Assembly: GCA_009617715.1 (NCBI GenBank) | Contig: VTFK01000140.1 | Coordinates: forward strand, 248,001-312,000 | Direction: 5' to 3' | DNA from: Plectrocnemia conspersa | Lineage: Eukaryota > Arthropoda > Insecta > Trichoptera > Polycentropodidae | DNA: 64,000 nucleotides | Part shown: piece by piece, positions 35,701 to 46,607 of the stretch | Layout: each line of letters starts with the position of its first letter | Position numbering within the stretch: the stretch's first letter is position 1 | The notes under the pieces: model-generated | What the model was told of the DNA's origin: nothing | The model's input: the letters and a program-made list of their open reading frames with translations, nothing else | Database searches by the model: none | Made by a program: the position numbers and the translations under genes

Positions 35701-37195
35701 GAAGTGGGCTTGCTATAACTAATTGCCTTTCAGTGTAAAGAAATGTCACACAATTTATTTTCAAGGTTGTCGATGCCGGCAAAATATTCCTACCATCTCG
35801 GTGGATATATTCTAGACAGATCTTCTTTTACTAAGGATTTAGGTGTGACGTTCAAAGAACGTTGGAAATTTAGCTAGCATGTTGCAGAGACTCACAGCAA
35901 ATCATTAAAAATGCTCAATTTTAACTTAAGAAATGCGCGCTACTTCAGGAATACTTTAGTATTGCGCACTCTTTATGATGCTCTAATCCGCAGCAAACTA
36001 GAAACTAGCTCTATTATTTGGATTCCAGGCGTAATGAGTCAATGTAATGAATTGAAGCTGAAAAAGTAGTGTAAATTCCTTTGATATTTATACTTGAAGG
36101 AATACAGGTATTATCCGTTCTTATTTCCTAGTGCTTTTATATTGATAGCGCTGGGATACGTTTCTTTGTCGTATAAATCGTTTGCTAGTTCAAAACGTCC
36201 TAAGTACTCGCTGGGAGTTGGAATTATGATCTTTACGTGTAACGCCATAGATGCTATTTTCGTAACATACTTTTGCAAAGAAAGGGGAATATTATTATTA
36301 TTAGATGTGATGAAATACATTTCTTCTACTTCTGGTTGATTAGATCAAAATATTTTTAATACATATAGTACTTCTTATAAAATAAGATTTTCTTTCTGAA
36401 ATTTTCAGGTACCACTCATTCACCGTAAATCCATTGATCGTCGATGACACCACTGATAGATTCAGAAAGTTGGATAGGAAGCAAGAGAAAAGAGACTTGG
36501 CCATAGCTGGATGCTCTTCGGCCCCAGACGCCTCAAAGACTGAGATGAAACCCGCACACAACTACAAGACTGAAAACGTATACACTAAATTTACGAATAC
36601 CACGTACGTATCTACGACAATGTTATGTACGCATAATATTGAATTTTTATGTAATATTGCATAGCGTTTACGTCGAGTTTGTCTCCGTTAGTTAGAGGTG
36701 TTGCGAGAATATTTTTATTTCAATGTTGTGAGCATATTAGCATAGCCCAATCGCACTACAAGTTTGTTTTATATTCAGAAGACGCCTGATTGTTCATTGT
36801 TTGATTCATTCTATTTACTGGCAATTTTTATTTCTTTTAGATTGGACTCGAAATCTGACGATGATGGCTCCAAGTATGAGCGTACTCTGATCACTTTTCT
36901 CAATGATCCTCGTGACGAAGCCTTCAAAGCGGCCAACCCCGCTCCTACTAGGCCCGTCCGCGAGCCGAGGATATGTGCAGTGACCAAGCAGCCGGCTAAG
37001 TACTTCGATCCCGTTACCAACTTGCCGTATAGTACTATTGAGGCATTCAAGATTCTCCGCGAGGCTTACTATCAGCAGCTGGAGCTCCGCGGAAATCGTT
37101 CCAGGGAGGACGTGGCTGAGTGGATTGCTTGGAGGGTTGCCGAGCGTGGTAGAAGACTTGCAGAAGCTGAAAACGAGCAGTCATCATCCAAATAA
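29799..37195 (+). CDS. YL-1: YL-1 / VPS72, subunit of H2A.Z-depositing and acetyltransferase complexes (7 exons)
   Basis: Binds H2A.Z-H2B and helps SWR1/SRCAP/Tip60-type complexes exchange it into nucleosomes. Coding exons: 29799-29932, 30770-30902, 30964-31102, 31965-32147, 32444-32519, 36409-36603, 36841-37195; all GT-AG, phases consistent, 404 residues. Residues 1-45 (MAAERPRRSNAGSRMYRLLE, then EDDDFYNTQYGGF) are the conserved YL1 N-terminus. An acidic run follows (about 53-77) and a Lys-rich patch (KKKRKKAG, about 78-85). The middle is charged and helical (VRNQLNKERVKKI). Residues 325-357 hold the C-terminal YL1_C block (ICAVTKQPAKYFDPVTNLPY). GC-rich coding in AT-rich DNA. Intron 5 (3.9 kb) holds LINE and hAT scraps. 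AATAAA follows at about 37,380. The symbol is that of the fly orthologue. Confidence 0.95.
30367..30440 (+). repeat. Fragment related to the 16,725-16,860 palindromic element
   Basis: GGTGAGATGTATTCCCTTTC and GCTCGCGTGTTAAGTGACG correspond to the left half of the element in citrate synthase intron 1. Only one arm is present here. A hAT-like start, CAGGTGCTCTCAAACTTTTT, lies just before it at 30,268. Confidence 0.45.
31103..31964 (+). other. VPS72 intron 3
   Basis: 862 bases, AT-rich, no element or gene recognised. Confidence 0.7.
32520..34782 (+). other. VPS72 intron 5, proximal part
   Basis: AT-rich. A stretch at 33,830-34,110 is a diverged relative of 21,330-21,660 (shared ATGCTATTAAAT, TATTTTTTAAA and a GTCATGC...GGCAAAAAACG end), an unclassified dispersed repeat. 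TTAACCCTTTGG at 33,453 looks like a piggyBac end but has no partner. Confidence 0.4.
34783..34975 (+). mobile_element. LINE 3'-end fragment
   Basis: GCACACCTGTTGAGGTGATTTG and the later TGATGCATTAGGTTAGCCTG followed by TAATAAATAAATA match, in order, the 3' untranslated end of the minus-strand LINE at 54.9-55.2 kb. The tail hairpin has lost its second arm. Sense orientation relative to VPS72. Confidence 0.7.
35137..35186 (+). repeat. hAT-like terminal fragment
   Basis: GGTCGGAATCGGAGTCAGT and AACTCCACAGCCC resemble an abundant hAT end of the CAGGGCTGTGGAGT type. Similar pieces occur at 51,654-51,750. No second end or duplication found. Confidence 0.4.
35246..36335 (+). pseudogene. LINE reverse-transcriptase fragment in VPS72 intron 5
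   Basis: Broken copy of the same LINE family as the minus-strand element at 55-57 kb. It begins inside the RT domain (LLEQQHDFRQSRSTVTNLM), passes the first catalytic block (YTDFEKAFDKINHALL), the GVPQGS block and a damaged YTDD region, and ends in the C-terminal tail (YYPFLFPSAFILIALGY). Several frameshifts and stops. It ends about 70 bases before exon 6 of VPS72, which is intact. Confidence 0.82.
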
Positions 37196-39846
37196 ATGAC
37201 ATTTATACTATTTTAAGTTATTACGGGTAGTTCAATTATGACACTAGAATTACGGAACAAAGCTATCAGTTATCACTCTTCTAAGTACTTATTTCTCATC
37301 TCTAATGACATCCTTTCGTCTAGACTGGATCAGGATCTTTACAATTGACTATCTGTCATCTAATTTTATTTTTAAATCCAAATAAAAAAATATCAGCGAG
37401 GCATTGAGAATAATAAGGGCGAACTCAACAAATACATATCTTTTTAAATATAAAGAGCCTATATTACTTATGTAAATACCGTCGATCAAGATTCGATTGT
37501 AGATTTAAAGATATATTCTGGAATCGACCTTTAACATTACTCTTAAGATTTGAGAAATGATATTATGGACATCTTAGTATATAAAGAATGAAATTGGTTT
37601 TCAAATATAAAGTGAAAAAATATCCTTTTACTAATATAGTGAAAAATGAGAGACGTATTTGAAATAACTTTAAAATATCTATCAGGAAAATATTCAGAAT
37701 TGTATGTATACTAATATTTGAACAAAGTATATATATATATATGTACGAAGTTTCATCGGATTGCAGTTCAAAGTACTGACTTGACCGCTATTAATATATT
37801 ATTAATTTTTTTATTATAAGTACGAATAAGAATTTATTCTGTATAATTTGTCATTTCCTGAATATGTCTGTTTACGATAACGGAATGATGAGCGACTACT
37901 TTTTCGACAAATAATGTTTAAACAATGTTTTTAGCTGCTGGTGATGTCAGTTATCCTCAATAGTGTAATTATTAAGCTGTACGAGCTTCTTTTTAAATCA
38001 TATTCAATAAATTAGCGTTCTTCGATCCAAAATACTTTTATATATTAATTGGATAATGATTTACAACAAATACCACATTGAAGTTAAAGATCTATTTCAT
38101 CTTTAAATCAAATACTTAATTTAAATTTACTTTTTTATTGGTGGTGCTACAATGTTGTCGTGGTCATAAAAAGTATCGTTTTAAATTATATTTGTTAGTC
38201 AGCTCGTTTATATTTTACATACCTCTGGTACATGAACATTCAGTTCAGAATCGCATGTTTAAGATATTCAAAGCACTCGTCATTTTATTTTATTGATCTG
38301 CCGCTTCTTTTCACTTTTGAATGAACTGACCGTTCCGTGATTCTAGTGTTTATTCAGCTTAAAAGAAAGATACTATTTTGATTTTTATATTTTAGTTTAT
38401 TTTTTGGGATTGAGGCAATCAGATTTAGATCTGATTCTTAACTGTTGAATCTGAGCTTTTCGATCAATCTGATAGTCGAGGAAAGAATATGTGCCATTAG
38501 GATATTTAAAACGTTTTGCTTAAATTTTTCCAAATGGACGACCTCAAGTTAAAGTAAAACGTACATATAATCAAATCGTATATTAGTATATAAAGTAATC
38601 TTATTCATATCTATGTATACCATATAAATGTTTATTTTTAGACTTCTGTGATATATATTATCGCAAACACTGGAATTGACTAGTGTTTTGGCGATGTAGA
38701 AAATTTTTCATATTTACAGGTGAGTTATTGCTTAAAAAGTTGCTTGTTTTTCATTAAAAATTTTCGCAGATCAATAATATTTTATGTCATTTTATATTTT
38801 AGATTTAAATAATAAATTTTATTTATATTTTCAGATAACATTCCATCCAAGATGAGGACGCAAAATTGCATTCACAGAGCTTATACTTCGTTCCAAACGA
38901 ACTTATTGCTTCTTTACAAATTTTATTTTAACACTTTTGGGAAACACAATTCCATTCGATATTAATGTGATTAAATCGAATCTTTTTTATTAGACTTTTG
39001 AGATTAAATCGTGTAGTTTATTTTATACCTAATTTTTGATAGTTTCTAGTCATTTGTCACAAATAACTGATTTTATGTATTTTATTAAAAAATGTATACT
39101 ATTTTATCATATATTTACACAATTGTATAAATCATTTCTTACATTTTATGAATGTGTAAGAAATAATTTTAATTGACATTTATTTTATTGTCAAAATATC
39201 CAAATTTAAAATGTAAAAACGAATATTTTTCGTTTACGATTTATTCTTCAAAATTTAATTATGAATTATAAATGTGGTGCTTAAACTTATTTGATGATGT
39301 GTCTACTATTTTATATAAAAAATTCTTAATATCTAATTGTGATTTGGACACACTCAAATTTGTATTTATTAAAAAATGTGTTTTTATTTTTATAGATACT
39401 GTATATGAAAATCTCTCTTTTTTACTCTACACAAACTATAGTTTTCAATAAGTTTAATACCAAAAAAATCTAAGTCAATTTTATAATTTATATAATGATT
39501 ATTTTTACAAAATTATCGAATTTATTAAATAAAAAAACTGTGTCACTTGTGTAATACTCGAGCATTGCATTCCGATAGTATATTTCATAGAATAACCCAA
39601 TATATCCAAATATACCATAGTATATGTTGTGTAACAGTTATTAATAACTATTATATCAAAATAATAATCTATGTATGTGTCTTAAACTATTACATTATAC
39701 TGTATGTGTATGTTGAACGTAATCTCATCGAAATGTATAGATATCGATCAATAAAGCGTATCAAATACATAGTCAATGCATTATTTATTTACAGAAATCG
39801 CTTTTTAGTTTAAGTAAAGATTAAAACTCATGTCTGTCTGTAAGTA
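37196..39846. other. Intergenic, AT-rich
   Basis: Between VPS72 and the Tigger element. Contains the probable VPS72 poly(A) signal and an (AT)n run at about 37,728. No gene or element recognised in the remaining 2.4 kb. Confidence 0.6.
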
Positions 39847-41610
39847 CACCCATACCTCGTTATACGGCTGCTCTTTATACGGCCTTTCGCTATAACGGCC
39901 CTCTTCAATTAAGGCACGTTTTCGATTTACGGCCTAAAATGTTTCGCTATAACGGCAAAAAAACTTTTTTTCAATGTCGATTTTTTAAAAAATTTAAAAA
40001 TAGATTTAATTTGCATAATTTTAAAATGAAAGGTGAAGCAGCTAGCGCCGATGAGGCCGCATCTAAGGAATATCCCAACATTTTAAAGGGAATTATTGAA
40101 AGAGGTGGTCATATACTTGAACAAGTGTTTAACGTAGACGAAACAGGGCTTTATTGGAAGCGAATGCCTGATTGCACGTACATTTCAAAAACCGAAAAAT
40201 CTGCGCCTGGTTATAAGGTGTCTAAAAAACGATTAACTTTGCTACTTGGTGCAAATGCCGCTGGTGATTTTAAGCTAAAACCACTTTTAATATATTTGTC
40301 CGAAAATCCAAGGCCTCTTAAAGGACTAAATAAAAATCAATTACCCGTCATATGGAGATCCAACAAGAAAGCTTGGATGACTAAAGCTACTTTAGAGGAT
40401 TGGTTCAAAAATCACTTTTGCACAGAAGTGAAAAATTATTTGCGAGACAATAACTTAAGCAACAAGGCTTTGCTAATTTTGGATAATGCACCAGGGCATC
40501 CTACTAATTTATCCGAACTATCTGAAGATGTCATGATTGAGTACCTTCCGAAAAATACAACAGCTCTGATCCAACCAATGGATCAGGATGCAATAGCCAC
40601 TTTTAAGGCATATTACCTACGCCGAACTTTCCGACAACTTATAAGGGAAACCGATGGTAAATCTTCAATTAAAACATTTTGGACAAACTATAACATCAAG
40701 GATGCTGTTGACAGCATCAGTGAATCATGGAAGGAATTAAAATTAACAACAATACACCATGTTTGGAAAAAAATATTGCCAGAACGTGTAAAAAGTACTG
40801 ATGCAGAAGTTAATTGCCTTCCTGAAATTAGGCAAAACATTTTGGATCTAGCACATGATCTCGGCTTTGAAGGTTTGAACGAACGTGATGTGCTTGATCT
40901 ACTTGAAGTTGATAAGGAACCCCTTTCATATAAGGAACTCATTCAGTTGCAAGCAGAACCGGCATTTGATGAAAAGACAGAGCCTGTTGTATTCAAACAG
41001 CTAACATCAAAAAAATTGTCAAAAGCTTTTTCCTTTTTCGAACACGGAATAAACATCTTCCTTGAAAACGATCCTGACGTCGAACGTAGCGCTAAAGTTT
41101 CTCGAGGATTTAAATCAGCCATTAGCTGTTATTAATCACTGAAGAACGAAAGAGACAAAAAGGCAAGACAAACAACGTTGGACAATTTTTTTAAGCTAGG
41201 CCCATCCTTACCAGCGAAAAATGAGAACGACAGTGATCTGCCGGTTACCATTTCTTCATCGTCTTTAGATTAAAGCCATTTTAAAAAAAATTATGTATGT
41301 ATTCATACACATATTTTATGTAACATGAAGTTGTTTCATTTTTGTTAATGGATTATTATTGGCTTTTGGAGTCTGTTATTATTTTATGTACAAATGTATG
41401 TACTTGTTATGTATGTATTTTTGATTTAAATGAAATAAAAAGATAAAATGCATTTTAAATGATAAACCATGTTACATATTTAACAAATTTGGAACTGATC
41501 CCATTAAATTTGTATGAATTTGTATTAGAATAATTGATTCGAAAAACGGCTTTTCGCTTTGTAGCCAAGTTTCGTGGAACGTATCTAGGCCGTAAAACGA
41601 GGTATGGGTG
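39847..41610 (+). mobile_element. Tigger/pogo DNA transposon with both ends
   Basis: The terminal inverted repeats match over about 21 bases with one difference (CACCCATACCTCGTT.TACG...). Target TA is duplicated at 39,845-39,846 and 41,611-41,612. Length 1,764 bp against roughly 2.2-2.8 kb for full Tigger-like elements. It carries one transposase frame on the plus strand that lacks the DNA-binding part. Further GCCGTATA-type words near the left end (TATACGGC, TAACGGCC) may be subterminal sites. Confidence 0.95.
39939..41273 (+). pseudogene. Tigger/pogo DDE transposase, N-terminally deleted, one internal stop
   Basis: Catalyses TA-targeted cut-and-paste. The open frame gives 398 residues to a TAA at 41,133-41,135; the same frame then continues 45 more codons to a TAA at 41,271-41,273. 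DDE landmarks: Asp in NVDETGLYWKRMP, Asp in LLILDNAPGHP, and Asp in LIQPMDQDAIATFK (usually PMDQGVI). After the internal stop comes QTTLDNFF, the PCNA-box-like motif known in pogo-group transposases. The frame begins only about 20 residues before FKNRFNLHN, the last bit of the CENP-B/HTH region, so both helix-turn-helix domains are gone. The first Met is therefore not the ancestral start. Probably inactive; could still be moved in trans. Confidence 0.9.
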
Positions 41611-41623
41611 TATATTGTTTTAA

Positions 41624-42136
41624 CCATTTAGCGCGCAAAGGGCGAAATCGGTCGATATATCGACCGACGACATTACGGTCTATAATTCAATACCTATCCA
41701 TAGTAAAATCATCCTTAGCATCAAAATATGTCGCCGAGGAAGCTCTTTGGTTGATATATCGACCATACAAAACAAAGTTGTTGCTATCGGTCAAAAAACG
41801 ATAAAATCAAAAATCAAAATAAAACATTACAAAACTCTCAAAGAATTATTTTTTTATTATTATTTCTTTATATGTTTATATGTAATATATTTCAAACAAT
41901 AAATTATATTTTTGTGACATTATATGATTATTTATTATATAATAAATATATTCTTAAAATATGACCGTAAGTGGTCAATGGTCGGTATATCAACCGACAG
42001 AAATTTCGAAATTTCCAAAAAAAAATTTTTTTTATATTTTTTTTTATCAAAATTACTTTTTATATATAATAAGAGTTTTAAAAAGTTATGTTTTTGAACC
42101 ATTAATTCCAAAATATTTAATTTGCGCGCTAAAGGG
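41624..42136. mobile_element. piggyBac MITE, 513 bp, TTAA target
   Basis: Ends CC[A/C]TTTAGCGCGCAAA in inverse orientation, flanked by TTAA (41,620-41,623 and 42,137-42,140). The inside repeats a palindrome of the form GGTCGATATATCGACC at about 41,651, 41,750 and 41,975 with one or two changes. No coding. Only seven bases separate its TTAA from the TA of the Tigger element. The ends differ from those of the 15,418 MITE, so two piggyBac families are present. Confidence 0.9.
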
Positions 42137-42824
42137 TTAAAATAGTAACTAACTGTTGACGCCCGTTTCGCCTCTTGTATGCGTTCGCGAACACCATCTT
42201 ACGGCGTTCGGGAATGTCCCTTAATTGACAGCTGTCAGTAAGAACTAACCAGCACTCGTATCCCTATACGCAACATATTGGTCCTTCTACCCGGATTCGT
42301 TGGACGACGTTTACACGTCGCGAAGGTCTGAATCTAAAAACAACGTCATAACCCCAATGACGTCCAACTTTGAGAAGCGCTACAGCTGTCAGGTACGACA
42401 ATTCGCCAGTCGGGTGCCTCAGTCGAGACACTGCTGAGAAAACACGCCGTTGCTGTAACGGTATTTTTAAAATCAAAAATGACCGCCATTTTGGGATTTT
42501 CAGAATCGCAATTTTCGAGCGTCAAGTCGCTCGTAGCACGAGCCAGCGGGTCCACCAGCTGGTCCCCGAAACTGACGCAGTGGAGCGCAGGTAAATACGC
42601 GCCCTAGTTAAACCACGTGAAGCCTCACCAGGACGCCTAGCCCCAGGAAGCTGCCGTCAAACCACCTGGAGCACCACTAGGACGCCGAGTCCCGGAAAGC
42701 AGTCGCATCCAGCAGAAGAGAAAGGTTAGTGTCGATCATCCTAACCCAACTTTCTCTCCAAAAAACAGTTTGCTTACATTTTAATTAATATAAATAATTT
42801 GTATCAATTTCGGTCAACAACAAT

Positions 42825-43658
42825 ATGGAGTTGTTCAACCACAGGGCGTGCCTCAACAGCGAGTTAACGAGGTTTGGCAAACTGTTAACCGCTGATCCCA
42901 TCAATATCCAAAGGATAAGGGATAAATTTCAAAGTTTTGATACACTACTGGACAGATTCCTCGCTGTCCAGCAATAAATTAGGTTGCTAGATGTCAAGGG
43001 TTACAATGAAGAAGTCGATGCTTTTGAGGATAGCTATTATGATATTCTTAACCTTGCAAAACTGGCGCTGAAAGATCAGCCGGAAGCGCAACGGGAACTA
43101 ATTCTTAACCAGTACAGGTTAACGCAACAAACAGTTGCCATTCCAACTTTCAACGGCTCTCGGACTAAGTGGGTGGCCTTCTGCGACACTTTTTCTCACT
43201 TAGTATACAACAACCTGGAACTAAGTGAAATTCACAAATTTTGTTACCTATAAAATGCACTTTTAGGTAGCACAGCTAGGGTCATAGAACTCTTTCAGTT
43301 TAGTCCCGAGAACTACAATTCCTCATGGGAAAGACTTCTAGGCCGTTTTGACTTTAGGCAAACTGCTCTTAAACATCTGGCTTTTCTTCAGGACCTGAAA
43401 CCAATTAAGATAGCTTCATCGCAGTCCCTAATTGAATTGGTGGAAACAGTCCTGACGAATTTCCCTGCTATAAAAAGGTTAGGGCAAGACTTCGAGGATA
43501 CCACGGTGGTGTCTATGGTGGTTCGGCGTCTCGATAATCTGTCCAAACAGGCATGGGAGAGTCGGCAAACAGAATCCGTTCTGCCTACGTTCAGACAGCT
43601 CGTGGAGTTCCTCACTCTACGAGCTCAATCCTTACAGTCGAGCCCCCCTGTATCGTAG
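42825..43658 (+). pseudogene. BEL/Pao gag-like frame with two in-frame stops
   Basis: One continuous reading frame from MELFNHRACLNSELTRF to a stop at 43,656-43,658, interrupted by TAA at 42,975-42,977 and 43,251-43,253. Its centre, VAIPTFNGSRTKWVAFCDTF followed by LGSTARVIELF, matches the conserved block upstream of protease in insect BEL/Pao polyproteins (the DUF1759 type). The downstream pol is absent. Two stops but no frameshift suggests moderate age. Confidence 0.75.
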
Positions 43659-43699
43659 TATACTGTACCAGTATACCGTCGCATACATACCGTACCGGT

Positions 43700-44096
43700 A
43701 TGCCTGTGCGTTACTGTACCGGTAACGCATAGGCAAACCGGTACTGTTACAAATCATGTGCAGACAATCGAAGAAGATTGTTTCCTTGCTCACAAACAAA
43801 CGGTTTCCCAATAACCTGATCCTTGGCCTTCTCCTGATCGGCATACCTCAACAGCTCTTCCACAGGGGGACATAGCTGTACCCTCAGATGCAAGATCTGG
43901 TGCTGGAATTCTGGTGGTCTACCGAGCACCCGTCAGAGCTACAAGGATGGAGAGTACGGCTGCAGTCAGATTCACAAATCCGCTGTAGGCGTCGTCAAGG
44001 AAGATGACCTGTATCCTTGCTACAGTACGGCTGCGGTCGGATCCACAAACCTGCTGTAGGCGTCGTCAAGGAAGATGACCTGTATCCTTGCTACGG
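43700..44096 (+). repeat. Hairpin and 71-bp tandem duplication inside the BEL-like element
   Basis: At about 43,700-43,733 GCCTGTGCGTTAC pairs with GTAACGCATAGGC around TGTACCG, amid several ACCGGTA words. At 43,955 and 44,026 a 71-base unit (TACGGCTGC.GTC.GAT.CAC...) is repeated twice with about five changes. Both replace sequence where pol would be expected. Confidence 0.7.
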
Positions 44097-44627
44097 GTGA
44101 TCAGTCTCCAATTATCCAAGTTCCGATGAACTAATTCGTGTAGTGACAAAAACAAATAGTGGCAAAGATGTAAAAGTGTGTGCAGTGCAAGATTTTTATG
44201 TTTTATGTTTCGTTGATTGATAATTTAAATGTGTATCATATTTCTTGCTTTTATCAAATTTATAATTTAGCCATGTAGCAAACCAAATATTGCTAATTTA
44301 GTTGGGTATCAAACCTTTTTTTAAAACTATTTATGGTATTTTATGTCTGATTTTAAAATTTAATTTGGCTTAAATTTACATTTAAATTATTGTTGTCTAA
44401 AATGAACGAATGCTTGCAGTTTGTATTGTGTAAAAATCTAGTACAATTGTTTGTAATGTATATGGTGTGCAATAATACAGGGAATGTCCCCGATTTGACA
44501 GCAGTCGGCTCCGATCGTCGTTATGAAGCGATCAGATCACGCCGAGCTCAAAAAAGCTTACACAAGCACACGTGTTTTTGGATTCAGACCTAAGAACTAA
44601 CCAGCACGCGTATCCTTACACGCAACA

Positions 44628-46607
44628 CTAAGAATCGTAATTGTGAAACAGTTATAAAAAAATAGTGAACATTATTTAAACTTGGAAATATATGGTTTAT
44701 TTTTGCTGTCAATCCCCAGCTAGCTAGTGTGTACATATAGGATGCTCAACTTTTTGGATCTTAAATTTTATTTTTTAATCGTTTTGATTTTTTCGAATAT
44801 ATTTTAATATTTAATTTTTGACATTAGAAATTTAAACTATTTTGTAGTTGTTCAATATGGTGAATTATAAATAAGATAAAAAGGCATTACTAGATATTTC
44901 CTTTCTGCATATTTTTATTGATAATTGCCGCTTAATTTGATTTAAAATCTTAAATCCAACATAAAAATTTCCAAAATTAAAACCATAATTTTATTTATTT
45001 ATTTGCTTGGATAGCTGTGCTTATTGAGAAGTTGTCAAATACTCATCTTTTTGTATACCATACTACAAAATATACTTGGGAACGCAATTGTTGGTAATTA
45101 GTTCTGGCAGAATCTCTGGATTGTGTATATCAGTGAACGTCACAACTTCCATTTTGTATCCAAAACAAACGCACGCACGATAGAAGTAATATTATATCTT
45201 ATTTTTTTATTTATTTTATGCGAAATGGGGCGAGATTTTTTATAGCCAAGCGAATATATAGAACAAGATAACGAATATTTTACGCGCATGTATCGCTTCT
45301 CCCTCGCATACATCTGTATACGTAAACAATGCATTCACAAAAAGAATGTCGATGCATTATTGCAGTACGAACTTTTAATGTATCAGTTAACAGCACTGTC
45401 TGGATCTTTTCCTGATAGATATCCAAATAAACGAAACGTGAGATAAATGTTTGAATCCAATTCTGTGTTATAATAACCAGTCCAAACATCCCAACTTGTT
45501 AGTAAAGAAAAATAGCCTTCAAAAAACGTAAAACTTTCCAATATCTCTCCATATACATATATTGTCACATTTTCAGAAATAAAAAAATGTGGAGAGTTCC
45601 GGTTGGTTATTTTTCTTATTATGAATACCGATTTAAAAAAAATGTGCAATAATTGTTTTTGATATTAAGTAGTGTGGCTTTGTAGGTATTTTGATTAAAA
45701 TGAAATATATCATTGTTATTTTAAGAAAATTATTGCGGACATTTTATGACCAAATATTCGCAGAGAAATGTCAATATATAAATATTTTTTGCTGGTAATC
45801 TCATCTAACCTAAATATGTCAAATGGTAATCATATATGTGATTTACAATTTTATGTATATAATAATATAATATACGCTGCTAAAAAATAATATATCTTTA
45901 CTCTTCCTTAATTAAGTATCTTTTTATCAGTGCATTAATTACAAATGTTTTAGAAAGTCGATAGAATTATATATGAGTGATCAATGTGATATTTTTCATT
46001 CATCAATCAACAACAGATAAATTTTAAAACAGTATCATGTGATTACAAGGTTTACGAAATAGGTATTGATATATAAAATATACACATTTATTTTTATACA
46101 CTTCATGTATTATGTTATAAAACATAATACATGAAGTGGATTGCTAAACAGTTAAAAAGTCTGGAGATTTTGTCGTGACTCGCCATAAAGGTATCCACTC
46201 CACAGACAAAACATGTATCCTATGACCAGGGAAGCACATATGTGTGAAGATCTTACTGTAGTTATGTAAACATTTGTTTTTATTATTTATTATGAAGGGG
46301 GATGCATTACTTTTCAAAGCAATTATGTGAAAATATGTAGGAGTTTTTACTACACATTTTAGTTCTAGCTAATTGGGCGATCACAAAGAGTTCTCCGTTC
46401 TAAAAGGTGTACTTTTTTGGTATATTTTCACATTACATTTATTTAATTTATTTTATAAATAATATACAAATTTTGCTTATAACTATACAATTCATAATTA
46501 AAGTGTTTCTGAGATTGTATCAAATTCAAACATATCACATTATAATTTATATAAACGAATTTGTAGCTTTCGCGTACACTTGCCGCAGACGATCGATCAA
46601 TTCTTAA
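44628..46607. other. Intergenic, AT-rich, downstream of baboon
   Basis: No recognised gene. A minus-strand open frame at 45,649-45,383 (TFFEGYFSLLTSWDVWTGYY...) is not obviously low-complexity but matches nothing I know. A perfect palindrome lies at 46,099-46,138. Probable poly(A) signals of baboon (TTTATT on the plus strand) occur at about 46,437. Confidence 0.4.
46099..46138. repeat. Perfect 18-bp inverted repeat with 4-base loop
   Basis: CACTTCATGTATTATGTT, loop ATAA, and its exact inverse. It is 470 bases beyond the baboon stop codon. Bases 46,139-46,230 after it hold further weaker inverse pairs (GTCTGGAG / CTCCACAGAC, TTTTGTC / GACAAAA), so a larger structured element is possible. Confidence 0.85.

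Larger units (their letters stand above)
42215..44627 (+). mobile_element. BEL/Pao-like LTR retrotransposon, gag only
   Basis: Direct repeats TGTCCC...CAACA at 42,215-42,275 and 44,485-44,627. They share TTGACAGC.GTC and TAAGAACTAACCAGCAC.CG, but the left copy lacks about 80 internal bases (or the right gained them). After the left repeat comes TATTGGTCCTTCTACCCGG, a BEL-type primer-site context. The internal 2.2 kb holds a gag pseudogene and no protease, reverse transcriptase or integrase. GGGAA precedes both repeats, which is unexpected. No convincing target duplication. Confidence 0.7.

Noticed and set aside
36094..36339. 81-codon frame that could be read as a membrane protein
   Set aside because: It is the C-terminal tail of the LINE RT fragment; hydrophobic look comes from YYPFLFPSAFILIALGY, also present in the minus-strand LINE.
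45383..45649. 88-codon minus-strand frame behind baboon as a separate gene
   Set aside because: Not low-complexity, but no family recognised, no splice or start context, and downstream frames do not continue it.
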